This document shows positions 20,172 to 31,509 of a DNA stretch of 36,138 nt, piece by piece. Numbering within the stretch: the first letter of the stretch is position 1; every line of letters begins with the position of its first letter. The DNA is from Oehlia diaphana. Its lineage: Eukaryota; Glomeromycota; Glomeromycetes; Glomerales; Glomeraceae. Where the stretch lies: positions 32,184-68,321 of the forward strand of contig QZLH01000726.1 of assembly GCA_003833135.1 (NCBI GenBank), read 5' to 3'. Below the pieces are notes generated by a model. The model saw nothing but the letters and a program-made list of their open reading frames with translations. It made no database searches and was not told the origin of the DNA. Made by a program: the position numbers and the translations under genes.

Positions 20172-20727
20172 TATATTATATACTAACTATCCATTACTTT
20201 ATTACCAGTACGCAACGACGCCACGTCATACTAGGAAGATATGATGGTAGAGGAATTGTTACAAAAATATAATATGAAAGTATTAATAAAAAAGTTTGTG
20301 TATCGGCAATTTACGTTAAAGTTAGTATTTTATTCCCTATAAAAAAAATTCTGGAAAAAACTCTCATTTTTCTAGTTTTCATTCCAATGAAACTCAGACA
20401 CATGATAATCTTTCTGAAAATTTTATTATAACAAATTAGTCAATTTATTTTATAAAATGAGTATATTAAAAAAAAAATCAAATTTATTAGAGTATATAAT
20501 ATGTAATAATAAGTTCTATGAAACAAATCGAAAATAAAAATTGAAAATAATAGAAATAAAGATTGTAAGCAATAGTCAATTATAATATTAGAGTCATTAC
20601 TTATCTGTTATGTTTAAGACGTAAAATTCAATAAAATGTCTGAAAAAGCTTCTTGAATACTGTACATCACGACCCATCAATTACTTACTTTTTACAACAC
20701 ATGCCCAACATTTCATTGACCTTTCCC

Positions 20728-21262
20728 AAAAATTATTGATGACTATAATCACCATATTGCAGATCAGGTGTGTAGCTATTATTCAACACAATTAACTGTT
20801 TTTGAACTTGGGTCACGCTTTTCTTCTGGCTTTTAGATACATCAACCATAAACTCCTATTTATTTAGCAAGGAATTGAATTTAACGAAGGTTCATGAAAG
20901 TTTTAGGTTAGATTTGGTTCGTCAATTAATTTAAGATTCAATTGTTAATGTTTTTTCAGAAGGAAGTACAAATAAAAATACAAGGGATAATAATTTGAAA
21001 GGTGATAATGTAAAAAAAATTCGAGTTTAAGATTCACATGGATTACCTTTATGTAGGTATTCTGGTAATAGTCATTATATAGAATAAAAGAGAGGCTTGT
21101 CTTTGGTTGGTGTTTTGTGCAGAGAAAAAGTGAAGGAACTTCTCTAAAAAGTCCTTCTCAAGCAATCAAACTTTTTGGTGCAGTGAATGTAATGTTTCAC
21201 TGCTGTAACAAAATCACTGAAAATGTTTTGAAGAATTTCATATTTTTGATGAAAATAATGTC
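20728..21262 (+). pseudogene. piggyBac-like transposase relic (C-terminal part)
   Basis: Frame-shifting coding traces follow the piggyBac-family order. IDDYNHHIADQVCSYYSTQL (about 20732-20791) corresponds to the D-x-YN segment with the last catalytic Asp. TLFFWLLDTSTINSYLFSKE follows in another frame, then VHESFRLDLVRQLI. After a gap come SGNSHYIE and the zinc-ribbon pieces FWCSECNVSL and NKITENVLKNFI. At least three frame changes and internal stops show it is dead. The N-terminal part with the first catalytic residues is not recognisable upstream. Confidence 0.65.
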
Positions 21263-21694
21263 ATTTATGAAATCTTGTTACATGCTAGAAAAACTTGGAA
21301 GGAAAACTTTTGTTTTTAAGGAAAAAAAAAAAAATTTTTTTTCGTCGAATTATGATTATCAATTTGTTTAAATCATGTGATTCCGCGCCGATCAAATTTT
21401 TGCTACTCTATACTTAATTAAAATAAGCATTGTACTAATAAAAATTAAATTTGAAAGATCTAAAGAAAAATTTAAAAAATTTAAAAATTATAAATAATGG
21501 AATTTACTTTAGTCTATTAAAATTCTTTTATTTATAGCTGTTTAGCAAAAAAAAAATTTTTATGTGTAAAAGTTCAAAATTTAAAAATGTATAATTTGAT
21601 ATGGTTTGTATCACAAATTAAATTTTTAGATGATAGCTGAAAATTCGGAATTTAAGCAAGCAAATATGTACTACAAAGGTCTACAAACAAAGGG

Positions 21695-21934
21695 ATAACA
21701 TAATTTGCTAAAATCTGAAACAAATTTTGATGTATTGCCACTTTTTCTTTCTGGAATATACAGTATTTAAATGATTGTAAAATTCTTTTGTTTGTACTTT
21801 AAATATTGTAAAGAATATAACTTTTTGCACTTTGCAAGTAATAATTATCGATATTAAGTATTTGTTAAAATTCAAAATATTTTAGAATATCATTTATCTG
21901 GATGAGTATTTCCATCATATTTTGGATAATCCAT
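21695..21934 (-). pseudogene. Gag-like/MIR family, 5' fragment (relic G)
   Basis: ATG 21934 gives MDYPKYDGNTHPDK and then a stop. Further down the strand are traces of the FKxTNKRILQSFK, YIPERK and SNTSKF segments in shifting frames. Only the first half of exon 1 survives. It lies about 0.8 kb downstream of copy D. Confidence 0.65.
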
Positions 21935-22725
21935 TTTTTTGATAGAAATTTTGGAATGAAAACGATCAGTTTAAATAATTCTTGATGCGGTATGAGAAAT
22001 TTGTCATGTGAAAATACATATTTATTGTCGATATGTAATGTAGTATGTACATTACAAATCATAGAGATTACGATTTTACAGATATATACAGAATTAATTA
22101 ATTCTTTTAAATTTCTCAAGTTGGATGAATTGTTTAAAAAAAATTGCTTATAAATTGGACCACTGGAAATGAAGAAATTGATAATTTAGTTCTAAAAATG
22201 CAATCAAAAATAATTTATCATGATCGTGTGAGGCTATCAATGGTATAACCGTTATTACTTATTAGGCACGAAATATTCAATATTATCAATTAATACTTCG
22301 AATAAATTTCATTTGTTATTGTGGCAAAATATACGCTTATAAACTTGGATTTCCTCTTTTCTGATTAGTTAACATTCGATATTTTTAATTATATTTCTTT
22401 GTTTTAATTACCTCATGTTACGGAAATAGAATGAATACCTGACACTATCAGCAGGAGCTAAAAAAAGATGACTAAAACTTCGCTTTATCAGTCATTTAAA
22501 AACTTTAAAACTGACTTGTATAACTATCTATTCGTAAATTAAATATTTTTCAATGATTTAAATTAACCACTACATTTTTTTTATCAATTGAATTTAAGAT
22601 GTGTACTATAATTGAGATGAATTTTTAATAATAATTGTTTATTGAGATTTCAAAGATAAAAAATTTTTTTTAGTAACTTGAGACAAATATATTTTTAATA
22701 ACCGGAAAAATAAAAAAGTAATAAT

Positions 22726-24061
22726 CTATATTAAGGTCCAAGTATGTTGTTTAATGAGCTCAATACACCACTAAAAAAGAAAGAAATTTTTTTAATATTA
22801 ATACTATAATAAAATCAATTTACATAATTTGAATTTACTTACTTCATCATTCCCTCCTAATCTTTCATTATGACAAACAACTTCTTGAAAGGTGTCATTT
22901 CCAACTGTAAATTGAATATCATGACTACGTAAAAATTCATATTGACCATTTTGACAATAAGCACCATTATTATCATAGAATTTCTTAATGCGTAGATTAA
23001 TAATATCACTCGATTTTAAAAATCCTTGATGATCTCCTATTTTAGCATGGTTAAACTCCCAATCTTTAACCCAATAGTTATGTTTTGTAATATTATCACA
23101 GCTCACTGAAACAACAAACGTTGATTAATCATTATATTAAATAAATAAAATAAACAAAAATATTTGATGTTACCTTCTGTGTGGTTAGCCGACGGAGATT
23201 TGTGATAACGATATTCAGATATACCATCACCGTAACGATCATAAGAATGCTTTCCATAATTCATTTCAAGAAACGAATTGGATAAAATATGTTGTAAATT
23301 TATGCAAGTACTTCCATAAGTAGCCAATTCATTATTAAATTTAATTCTCCATAAAGAATTTGGACTAAATTTTGAATTTTCTACAAAAACCTCAATTATT
23401 TAAAAATAAGAAAAAGAAAATTAGCTTTGTAAAAATGACGAAACTAATAAAGTAAAAATAAATATACCAATTGACTAGAACTTCCAGTATTATAACGTAA
23501 ATTTGTATTTGAACTTAAATAATTTCCTGTAGCAACATGTTTTAAGGCTACGGTAGATTCGTTTACGATTAATTTTGATAAATATACAGTAAAATCTTCA
23601 AATTCTTTAATTAATTTATTGATTGAATCAACATTTTCTATTCTCTTGTAAAATTCAATTGATATAGAATCAAAATAATTTTTTGGCAACGGAAGCGAAT
23701 TATAAAGATACTTCTTTTGTTCTTCTATATCATTACTAATTTCAGCATTATAACATAACTTCTTAAATTGTGAAATAAATTTTGAAGTATTACCACCTTT
23801 ATTTTCAGGTATATATTTTAATGATTCTAACATTTTTTTATTTGTATTTTTAAATATTGTAAAAGAAATATCCTCTTTAAGTACGTTACAAAGTTTCTCA
23901 AAACTATCAACTTCGGTTGGAAGTGAGATAGTAGGATCTACAGATAATATAGCAATTTCCAAACAATCAACATCATTGACTTTTTTAAGTTTGAAATAAT
24001 TTAGTATATCAATAATCCATTCATTTGGGTGAATATTTCCATCATATTTTGGAATACCCAT
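22726..24061 (-). CDS. Gag-like/MIR-domain protein, copy D
   Basis: Exons 24061-23468, 23390-23174, 23105-22843 and 22770-22726 give 1119 nt (372 residues), uninterrupted. It starts MGIPKYDGNIHPNEWIID. The Gag-like half is three residues longer than in copies B and C, with insertions in the NAEISNDIEEQ and SLPLPKNYF regions that align exactly with the inverted copy F only at SLPLP. The MIR repeats are VALKHVATGNYLSS, INLQHILSNSFLEMNYG and LRSHDIQFTVGNDTFQEVVC, with ERLGGNDE intact. The variable loop is Tyr/Asp/Gly-rich. The last exon encodes WCIELIKQHTWTLI. It has all three promoter boxes. Confidence 0.85.
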
Positions 24062-24097
24062 TTTTTTTTTATTTTATTTTTTTGAGGGAAAAATTGC

Positions 24098-24218
24098 ACT
24101 TCGGTTTAAATATTTTACAATTTATATTGATGATCTCATAATACTAACTCGTCATGCTTGCAAGATACTTGCCGAATTTAGAAAAGTTTATCATTATTAT
24201 TACGCCAAAGTTTACGCC
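24098..24218 (-). promoter_or_regulatory. shared promoter module of copy D
   Basis: On the minus strand GGCGTAAACTTTGGCG (24203-24218), CTAAATTCGGCAAGTA (24166-24181) and TATTTAAACCGAAGTG (24098-24113), the last about 37 nt before the ATG. These are virtually identical to the boxes before the inverted copy at 28.4 kb. Confidence 0.6.
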
Positions 24219-24449
24219 AAATTGAATCTTTTTTTTCTTATTGGCCACTAATCGCTATTTTTATTTTTAATGTTATTTTGTAATACGAGAAATAAAGAAT
24301 TATCATGTGATGTGCTGATAGCTAAAAATCTTTATTTAAACGAAACTTTAAAATCAACTTGTATCAATGAATTAACAATGAAATTTAAAAATATGTATAA
24401 AGTTGAAATAAATATAAATTACAAATTTCTATAAAGAACCAATCATAAT

Positions 24450-25468
24450 TTAATCTACGATCCAAATATAACGTTTAATGAGCCCAATACGCCACTAGTA
24501 TTAATAAAATATTTTAAACGATAAAATAAACCAATTTACTAATAGCATTACTAATTGTAATTTAACTACTTCATCATTTACACCAAATCTTTCGTTATGA
24601 CAAATAACTTCTTTGAAAAATTTCGTTTCCAATAGTCCATAACCTACTAAAATAATAAAAAATATATTAATTCGTTTTTGTAACTTCAATATGTAATTTT
24701 AAATTTTTTGTTACCTTGCTTTCATATTTTCAGGAGATCCGAGATAATCATAAAGATCAACTCCGATATGAATATATTCCGGATTTTGATAGGTTATATA
24801 GTTATAGAGGTATCAGTTTAAGTAGCTCATTCTTCATTAACCTGATTTTTCCATAAAGATTTTGGATAAGATCTGAGTTTCCTACAAAAGCCCAAGTTTT
24901 TTTTTAATTTTTAAATTATACAAAAGTTTAATTAAATAAATTATATAAAAAATAAACCTATTAATTGAAAATTAGTTTAACGTAAATTTGGCTACAATAG
25001 ATTGATTCTGACTTATAGATAATGAATTCTTTAAATTCTAATTATTTTATTAATTGAATCAACATCTTCCATTTTCTTGTAAAATTCGATTGGTCATTAT
25101 TTATTAGAAGTGATTTATAAAGATAATTTTTTTTGCTCTTTTATACCATTAATTGCATTATCGCAGCTTCCTAAATTTCGGAATAAATTTTGAAGTATTA
25201 TCACTTCTATTTTTGGGACATTTTAATGATTACATATTATTGAAGGGCTTGTAAATAATGTACTTACTTGAATATCATACGTTTAAAATTGTATTGTAAA
25301 CTAAATTAGTTTGGATATTAATGATGGAATTGTAGCCATTTCTAAACATGATACATCATACTTAATACGTCAAAAATAATCGTATTTTTTGAAGATTTTG
25401 TCCTCCATCACATTTCGTCACTTAACGCTTAGCTGTTTTAACCCAATTTAGTTATTCGGAAAATTCAT
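24450..25468 (-). pseudogene. Gag-like/MIR family, heavily decayed copy E
   Basis: Exon 1 begins MNFPNN and stops; below it the INKLI and KLPKFRNKF-like traces run in changing frames (25470-24960). Exon 2 traces lie near 24890-24715. Exon 3 (about 24646-24566) has lost most of its length and keeps only KEVICHNERFGVNDE. Exon 4 (about 24494-24450) still reads WRIGLIKRYIWIVD. It lies head-to-tail upstream of copy D and is clearly dead. Confidence 0.75.
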
Positions 25469-26170
25469 AATAATTTTAGAAACAAATTAATGGTTATATA
25501 ATTATTAACTCCCAATGTAACATTTTTTTGAATTGATTATACTCTTCAGAGTCTACTTCTACGCGTTGAAATATCCTTTCCCAACTTTGTTTTTTATTAT
25601 CCCATTTCCTGTAAAGAGTTAAATCAGTTTAGAAATCAATTTTTCGATTACTCTCCGCTAAAAAGCAATTTCGACTATAAGTCGTTCTATTCTAACCTAA
25701 TAAAAGGAAGCTAATATTAGCAGAATGCGCTATCTTACTTAGTGATAAAGGAAAGTACATGACCAATCTCTCATCCAAGATTAGTAGACTTTTACCAACG
25801 ACAATGTGAGGACGCCTGTACAGTGCAAGCTGGGGTGGTTACCAGCAATCCCAGCACAGTAATTCTCATGAGCAACGACACGATGGACTGGGACAGGTAT
25901 TATTGAGATCTCTCCAAGACATTACTGAGGTATGCAAGGAATATTCGCTGATTTCTTTTCTGTAATGAAGGAGAAAACTACTTATTTTTCTTTTCCCTTA
26001 AGTAAGAAATGAGTTGATGTCTCAAGAACTTTTCACTAGACATAGTCTTTTGAGATAAAAAAATATGTAAGTAATTGACGAAAAAAATTTACTTTTTATT
26101 GCTTTAAATACCTTTTATTTATACAAAAATGTTAACTAATGAAGATACATATTTTTTAAGATGTAAGTAT
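25469..26170. other. spacer with a GC-richer island at about 25770-25930
   Basis: No gene. The island (CAAGCTGGGGTGGTTACCAG and GACACGATGGACTGGGACAG) stands out in the AT-rich background. It may be a transposon or structural-RNA remnant; no tRNA or rRNA pattern could be confirmed. Confidence 0.4.
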
Positions 26171-26179
26171 GCTATATCC

Positions 26180-26460
26180 AGTTTCCATCTGTTTAATTTT
26201 TACTTTTTTATATTTCGGATTAGTGTCTAATTACCGATATCTATTTAATCTTTATTTTTCAGATTAATATTTAATTACCGATAACTGTTTAATATCTATA
26301 TTTGGATCATCTAAGACATAAAAAGTAGAAATTAAACAGATATCAATCATATCATCTATTTTTTTCAGATCAATATCTAATCACCGATACCTGATTAATT
26401 TCCACTTTTGTCAGAGTCTAATTGATATCTGTTTAATTTTTAACTCATCATATCTGTTTA
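26180..26460. repeat. degenerate tandem repeat, about 45-55 bp unit
   Basis: Around five diverged units share TCTGTTTAATTTTTAC, CAGATTAATATCTAATTACC and GATA. One unit is partly inverted (AGAAATTAAACAGATATCAA). Non-coding. Confidence 0.6.
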
Positions 26461-27121
26461 GGAGATTTAATTAAATATACAATAGAAATAGAAATCTTTA
26501 TTATTATTATTAACATCTATCATAGTCGATAAGACATATTAAAGTACTTTTACTACATACACATTTTAATCAAGAACTCAGTCTAAATTTTTGACTATCT
26601 GACTAAAACTAACAGCTAATTCAGATCTAACTTATGTCATATGACTTCATATAAAATCACAGGATTCAATAGTGATTCAATAATTCTTTAATATGTTATA
26701 AAATATTTTGTGTAAAATTAAATAGTTAAAAAATTAAAATTTTTTCATGTCCTTCTTGTTTATATATTTTATTGTAACAGTTTTAATTTTATTATTTAAT
26801 ATAGTATTAAATCTCAATAATCAATTTTTATCATAATTTTATAAATAATAATTTAATTTAGATTTTAAACGATCATAAAAAAAAAAAAAACTCTCCCTCG
26901 TCAAAATTATGCTAAGAGAAACAATGTACCCAAATTTATATTAAAAATAAATAAAATATAAGAACATGGAGTCATACTTAATGCGTTAATCAGTTATCAA
27001 GTTATCAGCAGATGTGAGACGTTAGAGAAAAATTTCAAAGAATAATTAGTAATAATTAAATGAAACTATTACATAATTTAAATATGGCAAATAATTTATT
27101 ATTAAAGTTATTTCTTTTAAT
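26461..27121. other. AT-rich spacer, no gene seen
   Basis: No coding-like frame, RNA gene or clear repeat; a run of A residues at about 26878-26890. Confidence 0.55.
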
Positions 27122-27237
27122 ATCACCGAGGTGATGTCACCGGTGACTGAAATTATAACGATTCGACCAGCATTAAAAAAATATAGTGCCGGTAAAAATT
27201 GATAATTCTGGCCAACGGTGATGATCACCCCGGTGAT
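27122..27237. mobile_element. second copy of the ATCACC MITE
   Basis: Ends ATCACCGAGGTGATGTCACC and, reversed, ATCACCGGGGTGATCATCAC. The interior from AGTGCCGGTAAAAATTGATA onward is almost identical to the copy in intron 1 of copy A, while the left third has a short extra A-rich insert. Non-autonomous. Confidence 0.75.
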
Positions 27238-27694
27238 TTGAAGTTTTAAACAACAATCATATTTGTTAAACAAAAATAAATCCCAAAGGACAGAGAAATT
27301 TACAGGATCGATCATAGTGCAGTTCGTAGATAATCCCTCTCTTTGTAATCTAATTCATTATTGACGCAGAACAAGTAAGTAACAGAGCCACAAGGTTTTT
27401 ATAAACATGACGCAAGATAACTTTGTTGATTATGTATGATATTTACTTGACTGATGTAAATAATTAATTTCAGAATATGTAACTCACATCTAAATGATCT
27501 AATTTTGTTTAGTTCAATACCAAATGGTTTAATAAATTATTTGGACCATTTTCTAAATTTGGATTCTATATTTATAAAATTGTCCAAATAAAAAAAATTA
27601 ATTTTTAGTTGACTAATTTTTTACTAATTTTTTTAAAAAATTCATACTTATTCAAAACAAAATTTTTTTATTATTAATTTTTAATAGCTAGTAA

Positions 27695-28175
27695 AAACAA
27701 TACAAAAAGAGAAACTTGACAATGACAAAATGAATTAAGAAGGAGAAATTGTGTAATAAATTAATGAAAATAATGGAATAAAAAAAAGAAGAACGAAAGA
27801 AGTGAAAAAAATGGAGATGAAAGAACAATGAAAAATGAAAAGATGAAAAAAATTAGAAGTAGCAAGTAAATAATGAAGCCCATAAAGATTAAAGATGAAA
27901 CCCACAAGGATTAAGAAAAACAATCACAGAATTTTAAGATCAACCATTAAAGTTTAGAGAGTGAAAAAGAGAAATTCATAAATTAAAAAATAAAATATAG
28001 TTAGTCAGAAATGAAAAAGTAAAGGTGAAAGCAAAAAAATTAAAAGAAAAAATGGATCTACTTTTGAAGCAAAACCAGAAGAACTTAGAGGTCTAAAAAT
28101 AAAAGAAAGAGAGAAATTAGAAACGAAAAAGAAAACTGAAAATAATGAAGATAAAATAACGAAGAAAAAAACCAT
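27695..28175 (+). other. polypurine-biased tract
   Basis: For about 480 bases the plus strand is strongly purine-rich (GAAAAAG, AGAGAAATT, AAGAAGAACG). There are two near copies of CC(C/A)A(T/C)AA(A/G)GATTAA about 30 bp apart. No convincing protein: frames are short and dominated by Lys and Glu. Confidence 0.55.
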
Positions 28176-28389
28176 CTATTACATTATAACCTTTTTTAAT
28201 AGCAATTTTTTTGGATTAATAAAGCCAATGATTTGTTCATATTTGGATTCATTACCGAATATTATTTTTACTAAATATTATTGACATATACAGTATTTTG
28301 TTGATTATAAATATTGAAAAGTTCGGGTTACAACATAAAAATAACATAAATAAATAAAATAGCGACCAATAAGAAAAAAAAGATTCATT

Positions 28390-28497
28390 GGGCGTAAACT
28401 TTGGCGCAATAATAAGATAAACTTTTCTAAATTCGGCAAGTACTAAGACGGGGGATGATAATATAAATTAAATTTCGGGAATATTTAAACCGAAGTG
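28390..28497 (+). promoter_or_regulatory. shared promoter module of the inverted copy F
   Basis: GGGCGTAAACTTTGGCG (28390-28406), CTAAATTCGGCAAGTA (28427-28442) and TATTTAAACCGAAGTG (28482-28497) precede the ATG at 28514. Same order and nearly same spacing as copy D. Confidence 0.6.
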
Positions 28498-28513
28498 TAA
28501 TTTTCTAAAAAAA

Positions 28514-29819
28514 ATGGATTTTCCAAAATATGATGGAAATATTCACCCAAATGAATGGATAAATGATATAAAAAGATATTTTACACTTAAGAATACTAAT
28601 ATTAATGATCGTTTGGGCATTGCTATATCGTTTGTAGATCCTATTATTTCACTTTCGGCAGAGTTTGATAGTCTTGATAAACTTTGTAATGTACTCAAAG
28701 AAGATATTTCATTTACAGTATTTAAAAATACAAATGAGAGAATGTTACAATCATTAAAATATGTCCCTGAAAATAAAGGTGGCAATACTTCAAAATTTAT
28801 TTCAAAATTTAGGAAGCTATGTTATAATGCAGAAATTAATGATATGGAGGAACAAAAGAAGTATCTTTATAATTCACTTCCGCTGCCAATAAATCATTTT
28901 GATTCTGTATCAATTGAATTTTCCAAGAAAATGGAAAATGTTGATTCAATCAATAAATTAATTAAAGAATTTGAAGATTTTGCTGTATATTTATCAAAAT
29001 TAATCGCGAACGAATCTATCGTAGCTTTAAAACGTTGCTACAGGAAAATATTTAAGTTCGAATGCAAATTTATGTTATAATACTGGAAGTTCTACTCAAT
29101 TGGTATATATATTTTTATTTTATTAGAATCGTCATTTTAACAAACCTAATTTCTTTTTAAATAATTAGGTTTTTGTAGATAATTCAAAATTTGGTCCAAA
29201 TTCTTTATGGAAAATTAGATTTAATAATAATGAATTGGCTACTTATGGAAGTACCCTCATAACTTTACAACATGTCAAATCAAATATATTTCTTGGAATA
29301 AATTATGGATTGCACAAATCTCCGTCAACTAATCACACTGAAGGTAATTATTTAATATTTTTGATTATATTGTTAATTACTATAATAATTAATTAACAGT
29401 AATTATTTCAGTAAGTTGCATTAATTTATCAACCGATCGTTGTTTGGCTAAGTATTGGGAATTTAACCATGCTAAAGTAGGAAATCATCAAGGCTTTTTA
29501 AAATCGGATGATATTGTTAATCTACGCATTAAGAAATTCTATGATTACAATAGGAATAATATTCCAAACGGACAAGTCGAATATTTACGTAGTCATGATA
29601 TTCAGTTTAATGTTGGAAACGATACCTTTCAAGAAGTTGTTTGTCATAATGAAAGACTAGGAGGGAATGATGAAGTAAGTAAATTACGTAAATTACTGCT
29701 AATGAATTGATATAATTAATTATATTGTTTAAAATCTTGTATTTACATTACTATTAAACTTTCTTCTTATCTAGTGGTATATTGAACTTATTAAACAACA
29801 CATTTGGACCTTAGTATAA
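28514..29819 (+). pseudogene. Gag-like/MIR-domain protein, inverted copy F with a 2-base lesion
   Basis: Exons 28514-29102, 29169-29343, 29412-29674 and 29775-29819 follow the family pattern exactly. The start is MDFPKYDGNIHPNEWIND. At about 29033 the family sequence for ALKHVATG has lost two bases, so the frame runs into RCYRKIFKFECKFML and a stop. After the lesion everything is open: GKYLSSNANLCYNTG, ITLQHVKSNIFLGINYG, LRSHDIQFNVGNDTFQEVVC, and the last exon WYIELIKQHIWTLV. All splice sites are good and the promoter boxes are present, so the lesion is very recent or an assembly error. If the latter, this is a fifth functional copy. Confidence 0.8.
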
Positions 29820-30017
29820 ACTAAAATGCATTAATTGGCTTTTTTTATTTGTCAGTTGTCGTTAACAAGTTGATTCTTACTAATCGATCGTGTTCCAAAA
29901 ATAAATAAAAAAATATATTGATCTTTGAAATTAAAATTTACCTTAATTGTTGTACACTTTTTAAATTTAATAAATAAAAAGTTGATTTAAATCATTTACG
30001 AACTGTTAAGCTAAACA

Positions 30018-30432
30018 GGCTTATGTAGGGATGGCAACGGTCGGTCATGGTCGGTCATCGGTCGGTCATAACCGGTCAAGAACCTTTGACCGACCGACCG
30101 TCTGTTTGACCGACCGTTTGACCGACCGGTCTGACCGACCGTTTAACCGATCCTGAAAACGTTTGCGAAACATTTTTTTTTATGAAATACTTAATAAAAA
30201 ATGTTTTCGCAGCGTTTTCTATTAAAATAATTAAAAAAACGTTTGCGAAACATTTTTTTATTAATTTTTACATTAAAAGAAGTTTGCAAACGTTTTCAGG
30301 ATCGGTTAAACGGTCGGTCAGACCGGTCGGTCAAACGGTCGGTCAGAGGTCTTTGACCAACCGATATCGGTCACGGTCATGACCGGTCATAACCGGTTAA
30401 TGACCGTAATCGTTGCCGTCCCTAGGCTTATG
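30018..30432. mobile_element. 399-bp foldback MITE of hAT type with 8-bp target duplication
   Basis: The element is 30026-30424. It starts TAGGGATGGCAACGGTCGG and ends, read in reverse, TAGGGACGGCAACGATTACG. The perfect 8-bp direct repeat GGCTTATG stands on both sides (30018-30025 and 30425-30432). The 8-bp duplication and TAGGG..GGCAA ends are typical of hAT elements. Many GACCGACC/GGTCGGTC blocks and inner arms with AAACGTTTGC make almost the whole element one long inverted repeat. It has no coding capacity; the open frame inside is accidental. Confidence 0.88.
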
Positions 30433-30714
30433 GCACCGGTTAGGAGAATCAGTTAAATCGAAAAAAATTTTTTTTATGATAATAAATTAATATTTCATTG
30501 GCAAATAAAAAATTTTTCTTTTTTTTCTCTCTTTCTCTCTTTTTTTTTTTTTTTTTTTTTTTTGAGGAAAAGTAGAATACCTCTTAGTATTTTATGAAAA
30601 GAAGAAATTTTTTAAACATTTAAATAAGAAAAATTAAACAATAATAAGGAAATAAAGATTAGAGTAAGGTTAATTTTCAAATTCAAATATAGACCTACCA
30701 TACTTAATGCTATG
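30433..30714. other. AT-rich spacer with pyrimidine tract
   Basis: No gene; TCTTTTTTTTCTCTCTTTCT followed by a run of about 25 T residues at 30515-30563. Confidence 0.6.
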
Positions 30715-31024
30715 CTAGAGGATTAACCAGATGTTGACAACTCCATGCTTCGTTAACACCTTTCTCGGGCCCAGCTTTTTCTTTTCGCACTTCTTAGCAA
30801 AATTTGCGATACTACATGCTAAACCACTAGACATTCCCCATCTTCCATAGCTTTCATGGGTCAAATTAAGGAAGCTACGACTGCTAACCTCTCGCTCGCG
30901 AATTATTTCTAAATTTTCCAAGTCCACCCATCAAAATTCAAGTTCTTTTCAAGAATTTGATAAGCTCTTCTGGTTTATATTCTTTAATTTCTTTCGCTGT
31001 CACATATCTCGCTTTCATAGACAT
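30715..31024 (-). pseudogene. SAM-like domain protein, frame broken
   Basis: ATG 31024 begins MSMKARYVTAKEIKEYKPEE and LIKFLKR, then a stop. Shifted frames continue NLNFDGW, then LENLEIIREREVSSRSFLNL and GRWGMSSGLACSIANFAKKC with EKKKLGPRKVLTKHG. The order (KPEELI.FL, helix, GRSFL.LT, GMS.G.A..IA.F...C) is that of the SAM-like domain common in Glomeromycete proteins. SAM domains mediate protein-protein interaction. Two small frame changes at about 30945 and 30925 break it. The frame ends a few residues after the domain, so even repaired it would be a domain-only protein of about 100 residues. Confidence 0.55.
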
Positions 31025-31117
31025 AGTTTTTGGAATTTTTTTTTAGGGTAAAAAATTTTTTGTAAGATTCTTTCTAAAAACACACGATTTCTTTCTTCTT
31101 AACACAACACTCTTAAA

Positions 31118-31133
31118 GTGCCTATATATATAA
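31118..31133 (-). promoter_or_regulatory. TATA box of the SAM-like gene
   Basis: TTATATATATAGGC on the minus strand, about 95-110 nt upstream of the ATG at 31024. It is followed by a purine-rich leader. Confidence 0.45.
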
Positions 31134-31509
31134 GAACGGCCGCTATGAATCACCATGACCACTATTAGATGTAAAATGCGTTAATAAATTCTTAATTTAT
31201 TCTTAATATAAAAAATATAAAAAAAACGAATATGGAATAATAATTTTTACGCAGGCCGTTGCAACGCTTACCAAAAAATTCTTTGGTAACATGACTTGAC
31301 GAATTCTATTGGTCAGATATTTTGTACAACACGTAGTTTCAATAAAGAAAATAAAGAAACAATAATTTGTATTATTTATATAGTTTATTTAATTGCCAAT
31401 CCATCTGAAATCGGCACTATTATAAAATTTGATCCGGATTTTCATGGGATTTTTTAATGGTTTTTATGACACCTTTTATCATTTTGTTTTATACTTTCAC
31501 GGTTGTGAA

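Noticed and set aside
27735..27923. 62-codon hydrophobic minus-strand frame
   Set aside because: A by-product of the polypurine tract read in antisense; not a membrane protein gene.
30182..30382. Open frame of 66 codons
   Set aside because: It lies entirely inside the foldback hAT MITE and is made of its inverted repeats.
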